Below, in pieces: positions 7,340-16,237 of a stretch of 40,846 bases of DNA. Origin of the DNA: Deltaproteobacteria bacterium (GTDB taxonomy: Bacteria; Desulfobacterota; Desulfovibrionia; Desulfovibrionales; Desulfovibrionaceae); assembly GCA_031266055.1 (NCBI GenBank), contig JAISBT010000092.1, positions 1 to 40,846 on the forward strand, in the 5' to 3' direction. Position numbers and translations under genes: made by a program. The first letter of the stretch is position 1. Each line of letters opens with the position of its first letter. The notes under the pieces are model-generated. The model was given only the letters and a program-made list of their open reading frames with translations. It did no database searches and was not told where the DNA came from.

Positions 7340-8071
7340 TTAACGCTTAAGACCGCTGACAATCTGTATGCCGGCGCCCATGCCGTACAGACTGAACAGC
7401 CTGGTTGATGCGCCGCTATAATTCTTGAATTCCTCAAAAGCTCTGGTCACGCCGGCTTCCCGGTTGCCTTTGTAGCAGACGCGATCGTCCAGGACGATGA
7501 TCGTGCCTTCCTGAACAATCGGAGCACAGAATTCGAATACATCCTTTGCCGCTGTATAGGTATCGCAATCTACAAATATAATACGGGCTTTTTCAATACC
7601 CATGGCTGCGGGCCCAGCATGCAGGGATTCATTATAGAAGCCTTTTATAAGCTTGACGTCAAAATGCTTGCGAAATGGGGCTACCCTTTTTTGCACCTTT
7701 TCGTAACTGGTAGCAAAGTTGCTATCCTCAAAAAACGGATGCTTGTCTCCTTCGCTTACTTCCCCAAACCCTTCAAAAGAGTCGAATCCAAAAAATCTTG
7801 TCCTGGCTTTGGATGAATTCCAAACCTGTTTTCCGTATTTCAGAGTTTTCTTGCAGCAACGCAAGGCGTGGCAGAAACTTGAACCCGTATAGACGCCAAA
7901 TTCCAGATAGTCGCCCTGTATATCTTCAATGGCCGTGTAGTAAAATATCTTTAAAATGGCCGAGTATTTCTCCATATTATGGATAATCACCGGATCAACG
8001 CAGGCAACCAGGCCTGAGGCAAGATTTTGCATGACGCCAAGTTTCGCCAAAAAACCGAATTGAGAACCCAT
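7340..8071 (-). CDS. TylF/MycF-like class I SAM-dependent methyltransferase
   Basis: A 243-residue protein resembling the macrocin O-methyltransferase (TylF) family, which methylates sugar hydroxyls using S-adenosylmethionine and a divalent metal. The SAM-binding glycine motif is DYLEFGVYTGSS. FFGFDSFEGFGE follows, and the acidic metal-binding region is IIFVDCDTYTAAKDVFEF plus IIVLDDRVCYKG. It lies 48 bases downstream of the glycan cassette on the same strand, with its own ribosome-binding site (TTGGAGC before the ATG), so it is probably the last gene of that cassette. O-methylation of a surface sugar would fit. The exact acceptor is unknown. Confidence 0.82.
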   Translation of the reverse strand: MGSQFGFLAKLGVMQNLASGLVACVDPVIIHNMEKYSAILKIFYYTAIEDIQGDYLEFGVYTGSSFCHALRCCKKTLKYGKQVWNSSKARTRFFGFDSFEGFGEVSEGDKHPFFEDSNFATSYEKVQKRVAPFRKHFDVKLIKGFYNESLHAGPAAMGIEKARIIFVDCDTYTAAKDVFEFCAPIVQEGTIIVLDDRVCYKGNREAGVTRAFEEFKNYSGASTRLFSLYGMGAGIQIVSGLKR

Positions 8072-8119
8072 ATCTGCTCCAACATACCATTTATATTTTT
8101 AGATCAGTGCATACGTATT

Positions 8120-11032
8120 TTATTTCTCAATTCGTGTGCTAAGTGCTGTCGCTTTAAACTGTAACATCTTGATGGAGTTCAATGAAATGCTTTCCTCATC
8201 TTCAAGATTACCGAATATTTCAACTTTCAGCTTCCGGGCATAGCCATTAAGCCACCACGGGTTGGCGCCTAGCGGCACCAACAGCTTGCCATTGCCAAGG
8301 GACATGAGCATCGAATTTTTTGAATCAAAATTTCCATCACCGGAAGTCCAAGATACGCGTACATTTAAAGGTGCCGGTTGTTTTTGGGAGTTGTGATTGG
8401 AATATAGCTTTTTGCGTTGATCCATCGAAAAAAAACTCTTAACAGTCAAATGCACTGGTCTGTTGTCAACAGAAAAATCAAAGAGGATGAAATCAACCTC
8501 TTTTCCGTAAACGTCTCTCTCGAACTCCACTGCCAAGGTGTACGTCTTGTCTTTACGCTCCATCCGCGTAAGAGATTCCACGCGTTGTTCGTCAAAATGC
8601 GGAAGCAGCGTGGATATGGATTTTCCCATGGAGTTGGGCATGTTTCCAAGGTCAAAATACCCCCCGATGGCGGAATAATCGGGAGAAGCGCCAGCCGGAT
8701 ATTGTTCGGCATATTTTTGCGGAACAGCTATGCCGCCGGAAAATGCATATCCCGCATCCAACATCCAGCGATACGTCACATAATTATAAACGCTGTTAAT
8801 ACTAAAACATACGGGAGGATCCCGCTTCATGATGTTTATCGCTGCCTGCTGCGCTTTTGTGCTTCGAAAAATAATGTGAACTCCCGTGACGCTGGCCTCT
8901 TTGTTAAACAGAAAGTAGCTCAACTGGCCAGGGATATCCAGAATTGGCGCGGAAATATTCTTTATTTTTTCAAGTTTCGCCTGCGTGGCATTCATGTGTT
9001 TAATGTCCGATTCTCGTAAAAATACGGCTCCCAGGCGGGGAAAACGCGCTTGAAGTTCCTTGGGGGCAAGCTGCCAGGATGCGTCAAGCGCCGGAGGTAT
9101 GGAAAGCTTATCCGCATGAGGTCTGGGCATGGCGACAAAAAGATAATGGGTCGTCAAGAGAAAAGAAAAACAGACAAGAATCGTCTTCCGGGAAAGAAAC
9201 GTCCCGCCGTAGCGCCACAGGGCGCCGAGCATGACAGCCGATATGGCGGCCAGGGGAGCTCCTGACCGGAAAAGAAAACTGCCATAATCCATTCTGACCA
9301 ATGAATAGCTGTAAATAGCCGGGATCATGATGAAGCATAAAACAAAAGCAAAAAAATGAACTCCTTGATATTTATCTTCTTTTTTATAATGGATAATATA
9401 GGAGACGCAAAGAGAAAGAGGAAGGATTACGTACAAAATATGCAATCCATATACTGTACAAAAATATAGAATCCTATTTATAGTGGGCTTGTTTGTCCAA
9501 GATAAAAAATTCTGTGGAGCTTCATGATCAAATAAACATATGCCTTCAGCGAGCGTCACCTGTGACGCCATAGTAAAAACATGCCGCGCCAGACGCAAGA
9601 GCAGGGGCGAACAGAGGAAGACTACAGCTACGGTGGCAGCCCAGCCACATATTATGAGCTTTTTCCCGACTTTCTGCTTTGCGGTAATAAGCTTCCATAT
9701 TTGCACAAGAGCGAAAGGAGACGCTCCAAGCAAATATGCGCCTCCGTATAGGGGATAGAACATACCGAGCAGCATGGAACAGAGGACATAAATTTGTAAC
9801 CACAAGTGACGATTGGAGATAATGCCGGGAACCAGCAAAATCAGAAGGAAAGGAAGCAGAAACAATATCCTTGTGTAACCCAAGGGGAGTATAATGGTCA
9901 CGGCGATGAACAAAGCGCACTTTTTTCCAAATGCATGGGCCAGCAATATGCCGCTCACGGAGCAGGAGAGTATGCCGAGCAGCGTTTCGGCCTGGTAATA
10001 TGAAGAAACGGTGTTATTGAGCAGAAAGCGCTGTACAAAGCCGTAGACCATGGGAAAGCATCCCGAGGCGCTTATATAATCACCAAAAAGTGTTTTGCCG
10101 AAATCAATTACCTGATGAAAGGGAACAAAAGTTTCGGCGGCATGATGCCAATCACGCATAATCGGTAAGGGGCCGTTCACGTTATTGAACACAAAAATGG
10201 AAAGTATTGTCGTCGGCAGAATGAGCTCACCAAAAGAAGCTTTCCCCAAGGGCTTTTTTTTCAATATGCTATATGTACAAAGCAGAGAATATATCATTAC
10301 TGCGACAAGTGCGAACCAAACAGAATATCGGTAACCGGCGTCAAATAGTATTGTCTGAAATTCACCTTTAACAGTGTATGTATTTTTCAGGAAATACAAC
10401 AGAAGAAAAGGAATTATATTCTGCAGCAATACTATAGCCACCCACCCAGCCTTTTTGCATACAGTGCGCTCTGTCAGCATGATGACGAAAAAAGCGAAGG
10501 CTGTCAGGCAGAGCAGACGCACCTCCGTTCGCGACGCCGGCGTGATATTGGCCGGCTTTATCGTTATTGCGATTACAGCAAGACAGGAAAAATACAAAAC
10601 AAACAGAAGAAGGATATTACGATATGTTAATAGACCAAACGCGGCAAGTGTCGCGGCAAATGCGGCTGCAAGAAGCAGGTAGGCGTCAACGGCGGAAAAA
10701 TATAAAAAATGAGTAAGGCATGGTATGAGTACAAGAAAAACAATCGCATCTTTCCGCGTATAATTTTTTTCCCTGCATGAAATTTTCTTTTTTGAAATGA
10801 TGACGTGCCATATGATAACAATGGCTGATGACGCGGCAAGAAGACAATAGAGCAAGCGAAGCTCGCCGCTCCTGTTCAGATCTTGAGTCGATACCCATCC
10901 GATAACGATATCTGCATATGTTTGCGGCTGTTGCGCGATGACAGGCAGCAACAATGTTACCGCAACGCCGATCATGGCCGAAGAAAGCAAAAAAGGTATG
11001 ATAAACAGCTTTGTTGGCATTTTTTCTTTCAT
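8120..11032 (-). CDS. Large polytopic membrane protein, possible GT-C glycosyltransferase
   Basis: A 970-residue protein. Roughly the first 650 residues are a series of hydrophobic segments (perhaps 12-14 membrane spans), and the last 300 or so form a soluble, probably periplasmic, domain. No family was recognised with certainty. Between early spans lies the acidic/aromatic stretch GPLPIMRDWHHAAE (about residues 287-300). GT-C transferases, which use lipid-linked sugars, often carry acidic catalytic residues in such an external loop. The start overlaps the GtrA stop as ATGA, the organisation seen in gtr operons, where GtrA precedes a serotype-specific transferase of this kind. That analogy is the basis of the call. 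It could equally be a polymerase or a transporter. Confidence 0.6.
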   Translation of the reverse strand: MKEKMPTKLFIIPFLLSSAMIGVAVTLLLPVIAQQPQTYADIVIGWVSTQDLNRSGELRLLYCLLAASSAIVIIWHVIISKKKISCREKNYTRKDAIVFLVLIPCLTHFLYFSAVDAYLLLAAAFAATLAAFGLLTYRNILLLFVLYFSCLAVIAITIKPANITPASRTEVRLLCLTAFAFFVIMLTERTVCKKAGWVAIVLLQNIIPFLLLYFLKNTYTVKGEFQTILFDAGYRYSVWFALVAVMIYSLLCTYSILKKKPLGKASFGELILPTTILSIFVFNNVNGPLPIMRDWHHAAETFVPFHQVIDFGKTLFGDYISASGCFPMVYGFVQRFLLNNTVSSYYQAETLLGILSCSVSGILLAHAFGKKCALFIAVTIILPLGYTRILFLLPFLLILLVPGIISNRHLWLQIYVLCSMLLGMFYPLYGGAYLLGASPFALVQIWKLITAKQKVGKKLIICGWAATVAVVFLCSPLLLRLARHVFTMASQVTLAEGICLFDHEAPQNFLSWTNKPTINRILYFCTVYGLHILYVILPLSLCVSYIIHYKKEDKYQGVHFFAFVLCFIMIPAIYSYSLVRMDYGSFLFRSGAPLAAISAVMLGALWRYGGTFLSRKTILVCFSFLLTTHYLFVAMPRPHADKLSIPPALDASWQLAPKELQARFPRLGAVFLRESDIKHMNATQAKLEKIKNISAPILDIPGQLSYFLFNKEASVTGVHIIFRSTKAQQAAINIMKRDPPVCFSINSVYNYVTYRWMLDAGYAFSGGIAVPQKYAEQYPAGASPDYSAIGGYFDLGNMPNSMGKSISTLLPHFDEQRVESLTRMERKDKTYTLAVEFERDVYGKEVDFILFDFSVDNRPVHLTVKSFFSMDQRKKLYSNHNSQKQPAPLNVRVSWTSGDGNFDSKNSMLMSLGNGKLLVPLGANPWWLNGYARKLKVEIFGNLEDEESISLNSIKMLQFKATALSTRIEK

Positions 11033-11430
11033 TTTATGGATTCCGACCGCGGTTTGAGAATTACCGTGCGAAAAAATGTGGAATTGAGAGCGAAGGAGAG
11101 CGCTAACACGCCAATTTTACACACAAGATAATGAATCCCCATTCTGATAAACCAGGCAACGAGAAACGAATAAACGCCAATGGCGATGAATTGGTAGGCG
11201 TACCAAATCAGATGTCCGGCAGGAGTGATTTTTTTTTCCATGAAAAGGCGGCGGCCGGAGATAAACCAGGCCAAAGCCAAACTTGCCACGGCGCTGAAAG
11301 CGTTGGCCAGGAAAGGCGGCAAGTCGAACCGGCGGAACAGGAGCGTGAAAAGAAAGAGTTCGCACAGTATGGATACGCCGCTGTAATGACCATAGCGAAG
11401 AAGATAGGCACAATGCGGCCTTATGCCCAT
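11029..11430 (-). CDS. GtrA-family membrane protein (putative lipid-linked sugar flippase)
   Basis: A 133-residue protein with four predicted membrane spans and the GtrA pattern: LLRYGHYSGVSILCELFLF at the start, LANAFSAVASLALAWFISGR in the middle and a closing LALSFALNSTFFRTVIL. GtrA proteins are thought to flip undecaprenyl-phosphate-linked sugars across the inner membrane. It overlaps the end of the nucleotidyltransferase gene by 10 bases and the start of the 970-residue gene by 4 bases. GGAG lies nine bases before the ATG. The position between a nucleotide-activating enzyme and a large membrane protein supports a role in moving a lipid-linked glycosyl donor. Confidence 0.85.
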   Translation of the reverse strand: MGIRPHCAYLLRYGHYSGVSILCELFLFTLLFRRFDLPPFLANAFSAVASLALAWFISGRRLFMEKKITPAGHLIWYAYQFIAIGVYSFLVAWFIRMGIHYLVCKIGVLALSFALNSTFFRTVILKPRSESIK

Positions 11431-12548
11431 TGCTTTGACTCCAGCAAAGCGGCAAGGGACATGCGGGCAAATTCCTCCGGCCGCAGTGCCTTGTCATCCA
11501 CATAAAATCCGTTTCTCGCATAGGGTTTTCCGAAGCGCAAGCCGTCAAAGGGTACCTGATGCCTCTTCAGCCATTGCAGGGTGATTTCCGCGATATCAGC
11601 AACAACGCGGGCCTCGTCCGAGCCAAAGGTTTCCATGCGCCGCGAAGAATGGATAATCAACCGGCACCCCGCATCGGCGAGTTCACGCATTTTTTTAATC
11701 ACCGGAAGGTTGGGTTTTTTCTCGGCATAGGAGATTCCCGGCTCTTCAATGGTAATGGTGTTGTCAAGATCAATAACCATAACCGGGGCAAGATTTTCCA
11801 TACGTAATTTTTGCAGATCCGCCGACCAGAATTCCTCCAGTTGTTCCGGCGTGCCCATTGGTTTGAAAAAACTCGCCCGATCCATAACGACCCGCTTGCC
11901 CTGGCGAATAAGTTTTTCGTACAGGGGAGCGACGTAATACTCACCCCGCGTTTTTTCCTCCGCCGCGAGGGAAGCTCCAGCCAAAGCGAAAAATTCGCGG
12001 GCCGAGCGGAAGAAATACAGCCCCACCGTCGCCCAGGGCGAAATACGCTCCTTTTCACGCACGGCCAGAACCGCATCCTGTTCATCCACCGCGCAAAAGG
12101 ACCAAGCCTCGCCTTCGGCCAAAACGCAGGGAATAATGCCGTCAATGGCGGCGTCATGCATAAGCCCGGCCAGAGTGCGGCTTTCAAAATAGGTGTCGCA
12201 GTTGTAAATCAGGATCGGCTGTGCCGGGTCAACGCGGTTTTCGACCAGACTGGCGGTTTCCAACTGTCCTCCGGTAAGGACGTCAATTTCCTCCCAATGA
12301 AAGAAGACAAAGGGCCAGGCGGCGGACAAAACGGCTTCCATCCTTTCGCGGACGCGGTGTTTCCTTTGCGTGACGATAACCAGAGTATCACCCGAAAAAA
12401 GCGGCAGGGATTTAATTGACCATTCCAACATGGTCGCGCCGCCCACCTTGATAAGCGGCTTCGGGAGGCCGCCGAAAAGCGGACGAAACCGGGAACCTTC
12501 CCCCGCCGCGCAGAGAACATGGCTGACCCTCATTCCCTTATTCTCCAT
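11421..12548 (-). CDS. Nucleotidyltransferase-HAD phosphatase fusion protein
   Basis: A 375-residue two-domain protein. Residues 1-245 form a sugar-nucleotidyltransferase domain: the signature CAAGEGSRFRPLFGGLPKPL (13-32), the metal-binding Asp in IYNCDTY (114-120), and ATVGLYFF with GEYYVAPLY later. Residues 255-375 form a HAD hydrolase domain: motif I VIDLDNTIT with nucleophile D260 and acid D262, then IIHSSRR, and a closing FYVDDKALRP with the usual acidic pair. Such fusions occur in capsule and LPS loci, where they activate a phosphorylated metabolite as a CDP or similar derivative; substrate and nucleotide cannot be read here. The gene starts seven bases after the kinase stop, which suggests sequential reactions. 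Confidence 0.85.
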   Translation of the reverse strand: MENKGMRVSHVLCAAGEGSRFRPLFGGLPKPLIKVGGATMLEWSIKSLPLFSGDTLVIVTQRKHRVRERMEAVLSAAWPFVFFHWEEIDVLTGGQLETASLVENRVDPAQPILIYNCDTYFESRTLAGLMHDAAIDGIIPCVLAEGEAWSFCAVDEQDAVLAVREKERISPWATVGLYFFRSAREFFALAGASLAAEEKTRGEYYVAPLYEKLIRQGKRVVMDRASFFKPMGTPEQLEEFWSADLQKLRMENLAPVMVIDLDNTITIEEPGISYAEKKPNLPVIKKMRELADAGCRLIIHSSRRMETFGSDEARVVADIAEITLQWLKRHQVPFDGLRFGKPYARNGFYVDDKALRPEEFARMSLAALLESKQWA

Positions 12549-12555
12549 TTTCCGT

Positions 12556-14022
12556 TCAAACGCCGTAAAGGGACGCGCCGGGCGTTGTCAGGCGTTTGTG
12601 AATGTCCAATGCCCGCAAAAGCTGGCCCTGCATGCGCAGGGGCGAATCAGCGTGCAAGGGCAACATGGAAAGAAACAGTGACGCCTCAAAAAGGCGGCTC
12701 TTCCCCAGGTCAATTTTCTTTCCGCCCAGAAAGTCGATAAAACGCTTTTCAAGGCTATCCGCTCCCGGTTTGTCCGCAATCTGAACATGCAGAGAAAGGT
12801 CATTTTCCATGACGATCGAAAATTCGCCGTAAACCAGCATGTCGTAGCGTCCCAAAAAAGAATGGCTGAGTTTGGCAAGGTCATACCAGATGGGAAGAAA
12901 CGCTGCTTCGCCGTCACCGCCTCTGGGGTCAATGAGTTTGATTTTTCCCGCGAGCGGATCAAAAAGGATATTGGAGAAAAACAGGTCGCCGTGCGAAAAG
13001 ACAAGTTCATCCCCGGAGTCTTCCGCTATGCTTTTTTCGCAGAGCGCAAGATGTTCGGCGGTAAAATGGGCTAGAGAATCAAAACCGCCGAGCCGGCAGG
13101 TCAGGTCAAGTTTCGCGCTGACCGGCAAACGGGCAAGCGCATTCATCCTTTCCTGTGTTTTGACCACAAACAGGGCGCGCATTTTTGCGGAGTATTCCTG
13201 CAGCATGCATTTCCTTCTCGGGCAGGCATCAAGATATGTCTCCAGCGCCTTCATAAGATTTTCCACACACTGCGATTCGGCAAAGCGTCCGTTGAGCAGC
13301 AGTCTGGCGACATCAAACGCCGGAATGATTTCGATTTCATAGCCGCCTCCCGTCACGTCTTCCACCATCTCACCCACGATGGGGAAAAAGGGGCGTACCT
13401 GCGAAGGCAATGAGGAGAGAAAGCTGTGTTCCATATGTATTTTTCGGATATCCGAAGAGTGTTTCTGAAAGTACCCCGGCCTTCCGAAGCGCAGGCTGTT
13501 GAAATAACGCAGGGAGAAATTGCCGCTGACAAGTTGCAGCACATTGTCGGTTCTCCCTATGTCGACAAGCCTTTCATGGGAGTTTTCAATGACCGCCGTT
13601 TCCTGGCCGTTGATATCTTCCCAGCTGTCGTTCCAGCACGCGCCGACCAGCGCGGCCTGCCCGAAATGCAGGACAATGAGAGGAAGATCCGTACAATTCA
13701 GTTTTTCAAGTACATGGTTGAACCACGCCCAATCCGCGGGATAATATCTCATGTTGAACAGAAGGAGCCGACTGCTGTTTTTTATGTCAACATTGCGGTC
13801 AAGCAGAACTTTTCTGCCTTGTTCCAACATCCGCCTGGCGCTGCCGGGAGCAGCCCCGGACATGGAGACGAATTCGGCGTCCGCCAGACAGGGCTGCTTC
13901 TCCAGCATGGCTCCATAGCCTTCCTGAGTCAGGCGCAACGTGGTAAACCGATTCAGCAGAAGAACGTGATGGAGAAAAAAAGAATCCGGCAGCCAGTCGT
14001 AAAGCAGAACATACGAAATCAT
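12556..14022 (-). CDS. APH-fold kinase fused to an unknown N-terminal domain
   Basis: A 488-residue protein. The C-terminal 300 residues or so have the aminoglycoside/choline-kinase fold: N-lobe pattern FQKHSSDIRKIHMEHSFLSSLP, catalytic loop VFSHGDLFFSNILFD (HGD near residue 345, metal-binding Asn after it) and the DFG-equivalent IKLIDPRGG. The first 160 residues or so match no family I recognise. The start at 14022 is preferred over 14100 because it forms an ATGA overlap with the upstream stop and has AGAGG six bases before it. The DPRG version of the metal motif is the kind I associate with capsule-locus sugar kinases rather than antibiotic resistance. It probably phosphorylates the metabolite that the next enzyme converts to a nucleotide derivative. 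Confidence 0.8.
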   Translation of the reverse strand: MISYVLLYDWLPDSFFLHHVLLLNRFTTLRLTQEGYGAMLEKQPCLADAEFVSMSGAAPGSARRMLEQGRKVLLDRNVDIKNSSRLLLFNMRYYPADWAWFNHVLEKLNCTDLPLIVLHFGQAALVGACWNDSWEDINGQETAVIENSHERLVDIGRTDNVLQLVSGNFSLRYFNSLRFGRPGYFQKHSSDIRKIHMEHSFLSSLPSQVRPFFPIVGEMVEDVTGGGYEIEIIPAFDVARLLLNGRFAESQCVENLMKALETYLDACPRRKCMLQEYSAKMRALFVVKTQERMNALARLPVSAKLDLTCRLGGFDSLAHFTAEHLALCEKSIAEDSGDELVFSHGDLFFSNILFDPLAGKIKLIDPRGGDGEAAFLPIWYDLAKLSHSFLGRYDMLVYGEFSIVMENDLSLHVQIADKPGADSLEKRFIDFLGGKKIDLGKSRLFEASLFLSMLPLHADSPLRMQGQLLRALDIHKRLTTPGASLYGV

Positions 14023-14807
14023 GCCGAACCTCTCTGCGATAAGCGGATTCTGATCAAGCGCGCGAAGTGTATCGCCGCCATAAGCGCCGAAAGTCCCCAT
14101 ATGCCGGGTTGCAGCGCCTCAAGGGTTTTATCCGTTCCACTCCGTATAATAATGAAATGAAAGCTCCCCAGGACACGTCCGAGCATGTCGGCAAGAGCCT
14201 GCTCCGCTGTCGGACGCAGGCAAAAGAAGGCCAGCCATTCGGCAAACCATCCGCTCAGGGTCAACAGGACGAGAAGGCTCAGATTGCCTCTTCTTTGCCA
14301 GGATAGCAGCGCAATCTGCTTACGCGCGATATGAAGGCCCTTCAGGATGACAATATCGCCGGAAAATGATTGCGGAAACTCAAGAATTTTTTTCTCGGCG
14401 CGCCGGAGGGCGGCCGTGAAACTAAACAGGAAAAAGCCGATACCCAGAAGAAGCGCGCTCAAACAGAACAGCATCGGCCGCATTTCTTCATAGGAAACGG
14501 CGTACAGCGACAATAACAACAAGAGCGCCGCGTCCAGGCCGCGCAAAAGCAAGAGTGCGGCAAAAGCGGCCACAAGCGTATCCCGTTTCTGCAACGCGAA
14601 AAAAAACAATACGGTCAATTCATACCATAAAACGCCGAAAAAATATCCCAACGCCACTCCCAGGCAGTGAGTGACCGCCAATCCGGTAACAAAAGGCGGA
14701 CGAGCCTTGCCCATGCTTGTATAGAGCCGGACAAAACGTACCAGCGCCGCAACGGCGTAAAGGCATTGTCCGAACAGAAGCATCGGGATGTCATATGCCT
14801 GCGTCAT
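14019..14807 (-). CDS. Polytopic membrane protein of glycan cassette, function unknown
   Basis: A 262-residue protein with about six hydrophobic segments, for example MLLFGQCLYAVAALV, ALLLLRGLDAALLLLLSLYA, LSALLLGIGFFLFSF and LSLLVLLTLSGWFAEWLAFF. There is no recognisable catalytic motif. It overlaps its neighbours on both sides by 4 bases (ATGA), so it is firmly part of the operon. The GT2 enzyme just upstream lacks the C-terminal membrane anchors typical of GtrB, so this protein might anchor it; that is speculation. A distant relationship to the membrane part of lysylphosphatidylglycerol-synthase-like proteins is possible but could not be tested. Confidence 0.7.
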   Translation of the reverse strand: MTQAYDIPMLLFGQCLYAVAALVRFVRLYTSMGKARPPFVTGLAVTHCLGVALGYFFGVLWYELTVLFFFALQKRDTLVAAFAALLLLRGLDAALLLLLSLYAVSYEEMRPMLFCLSALLLGIGFFLFSFTAALRRAEKKILEFPQSFSGDIVILKGLHIARKQIALLSWQRRGNLSLLVLLTLSGWFAEWLAFFCLRPTAEQALADMLGRVLGSFHFIIIRSGTDKTLEALQPGIWGLSALMAAIHFARLIRIRLSQRGSA

Positions 14808-15601
14808 GCAGGCTCCAGGGGAATATGTTGCGAGGTGTACGCCCGGCAGTCGCCATAAGGCCCGTTGAATAATGCGCGGGCGTTACGCGTGTACCGCCAG
14901 GTCAGTTTAAGAATATGCGCCGCCTGACGGAATATTTTCGCGTTGGAAACCTGGTCGTCTTCCTTCCAGGTCAGCGGAATAAACCGAAAAGGAGCTTTTT
15001 TCCAGATTGTATAATACAGCATGTAAACATTAAAAGTGAGGTCGTCCGGGAAAGGCATGTAAAAGCGGTCTGCCAGGAATTCCGCTTTGTACAGATTCAG
15101 CCCGGCGCCCATATCAAGCACCCTTGTACGAGTCACAAAAGAAATGAGGGCATTGAACGCGATATTCCCACAAATTCTGAACCGGGAATAACCGGGCAGT
15201 TGAGATGCCTTGTCAAAACGTGCGCCCAGCAAACAGGCGAACCGCCCAAAATTTTCCTTGTCCAGCCAGGGCAGCAAATCGCGAATATCGCCCTGATCAT
15301 CGCCATGCAATACGATCAGGTATTCATAACCTTTCTCAAGACAATAGTTGAAGGCCACTTTATGGGAGCCGCCCAGATTGTAATTGGCATCATTTTGCAA
15401 TAATGTCGCCTTGCAAAGCCTTTGTGCCGCAAGGCCGGCCAGGGCCTCGCGAGCGCATTGCAGCGTGTTGTCCGGGCTGCGGTTTTCAATAACTACGATT
15501 TCAGCGAATTTTCGTACGATGTCCGGGTTAAGAGAGGCAATAACCCGCTTGATCTGATTCTCACAGCAGTATGCCGGTATAAAAACCATTATCTTGGGCA
15601 T
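14804..15601 (-). CDS. Family 2 glycosyltransferase (DPM1-like)
   Basis: A 265-residue cytoplasmic glycosyltransferase of the dolichol-phosphate-mannose-synthase type. N-terminal MVFIPAYCCENQIKRVI and IVVIENRSPDNT bind the nucleotide. LIVLHGDDQGD (about 95-105) holds the metal-binding acidic triad, and RVLDMGAGLNLYK lies mid-protein. It is shorter than GtrB/DPM1 proteins that end in membrane helices. It is the first gene of the cassette; an AAGG element lies about nine bases before its ATG. It probably moves a sugar from a nucleotide onto undecaprenyl phosphate. The upstream gap holds the (AG)28 tract about 290 bases from the start codon. Confidence 0.87.
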   Translation of the reverse strand: MPKIMVFIPAYCCENQIKRVIASLNPDIVRKFAEIVVIENRSPDNTLQCAREALAGLAAQRLCKATLLQNDANYNLGGSHKVAFNYCLEKGYEYLIVLHGDDQGDIRDLLPWLDKENFGRFACLLGARFDKASQLPGYSRFRICGNIAFNALISFVTRTRVLDMGAGLNLYKAEFLADRFYMPFPDDLTFNVYMLYYTIWKKAPFRFIPLTWKEDDQVSNAKIFRQAAHILKLTWRYTRNARALFNGPYGDCRAYTSQHIPLEPA

Positions 15602-15887
15602 TCGACCAACCTTGAGCGGTTTAACATTGCCGCGAGGTTGTCGCGAGGCGAAGCCGCTTCGTTGTTGAGCGATAATCGCATGAATGATATGCGCGCTGAT
15701 GCAAAATTATGCGGAAAATTGAGATTGACCAAGGAAACATATTTCGAATGCATGGAAATATGCCCTTAAATCGGCGGTTGAAGCCCTGGGTAAGGGCTGG
15801 GGATATAAGCGGAGTACCTGACGGAAGCTGTTTCAGAAAAAAATGAACTCGCGCCGCTCCTTGCGGAGAGCGTGTTATATGCCGGAG

Positions 15888-15947
<60 letters not shown>

Positions 15948-16192
15948 AAGAAACGGGCCAGAACCACCGGTTTCAGCCGTGCTTTCCATTTTTTAGGAAA
16001 TTCGACGGTATTTTTCTCTTCAACTCTCACGTTAACCTCTCCGGAGCATTTCATACTTGAAATGCCCTGTCAGGATGTGCATGGCATAAATATCCGCTCC
16101 CTGAACGAAAGTCAAGGTTTTTTGTGTGGTCACCTGTCAATCCTTCGAAGGCGTCGGGCGAAACACAACTTTTGCGTGTTGACGGCTTTTAC

Positions 16193-16232
16193 GGTTCAGT
16201 CTGCCGCCGCTGGCGCAACGGCAGACTGAACC
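16193..16232 (-). terminator. Perfect 14-base inverted repeat after hflC
   Basis: GGTTCAGTCTGCCG (16193-16206) and CGGCAGACTGAACC (16219-16232) are exact complements around a 12-base loop, starting five bases past the hflC stop. A very stable hairpin. There is no T-run after it on the minus strand, so it is either a non-canonical terminator or an RNA-stabilising 3' structure. Confidence 0.6.
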
Positions 16233-16237
16233 TGCAA

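Noticed and set aside
12556-14022. Kinase as an aminoglycoside resistance enzyme
   Set aside because: Only the general APH fold is shared; the DPRG motif, the fused N-terminal domain and the operon point to glycan metabolism.
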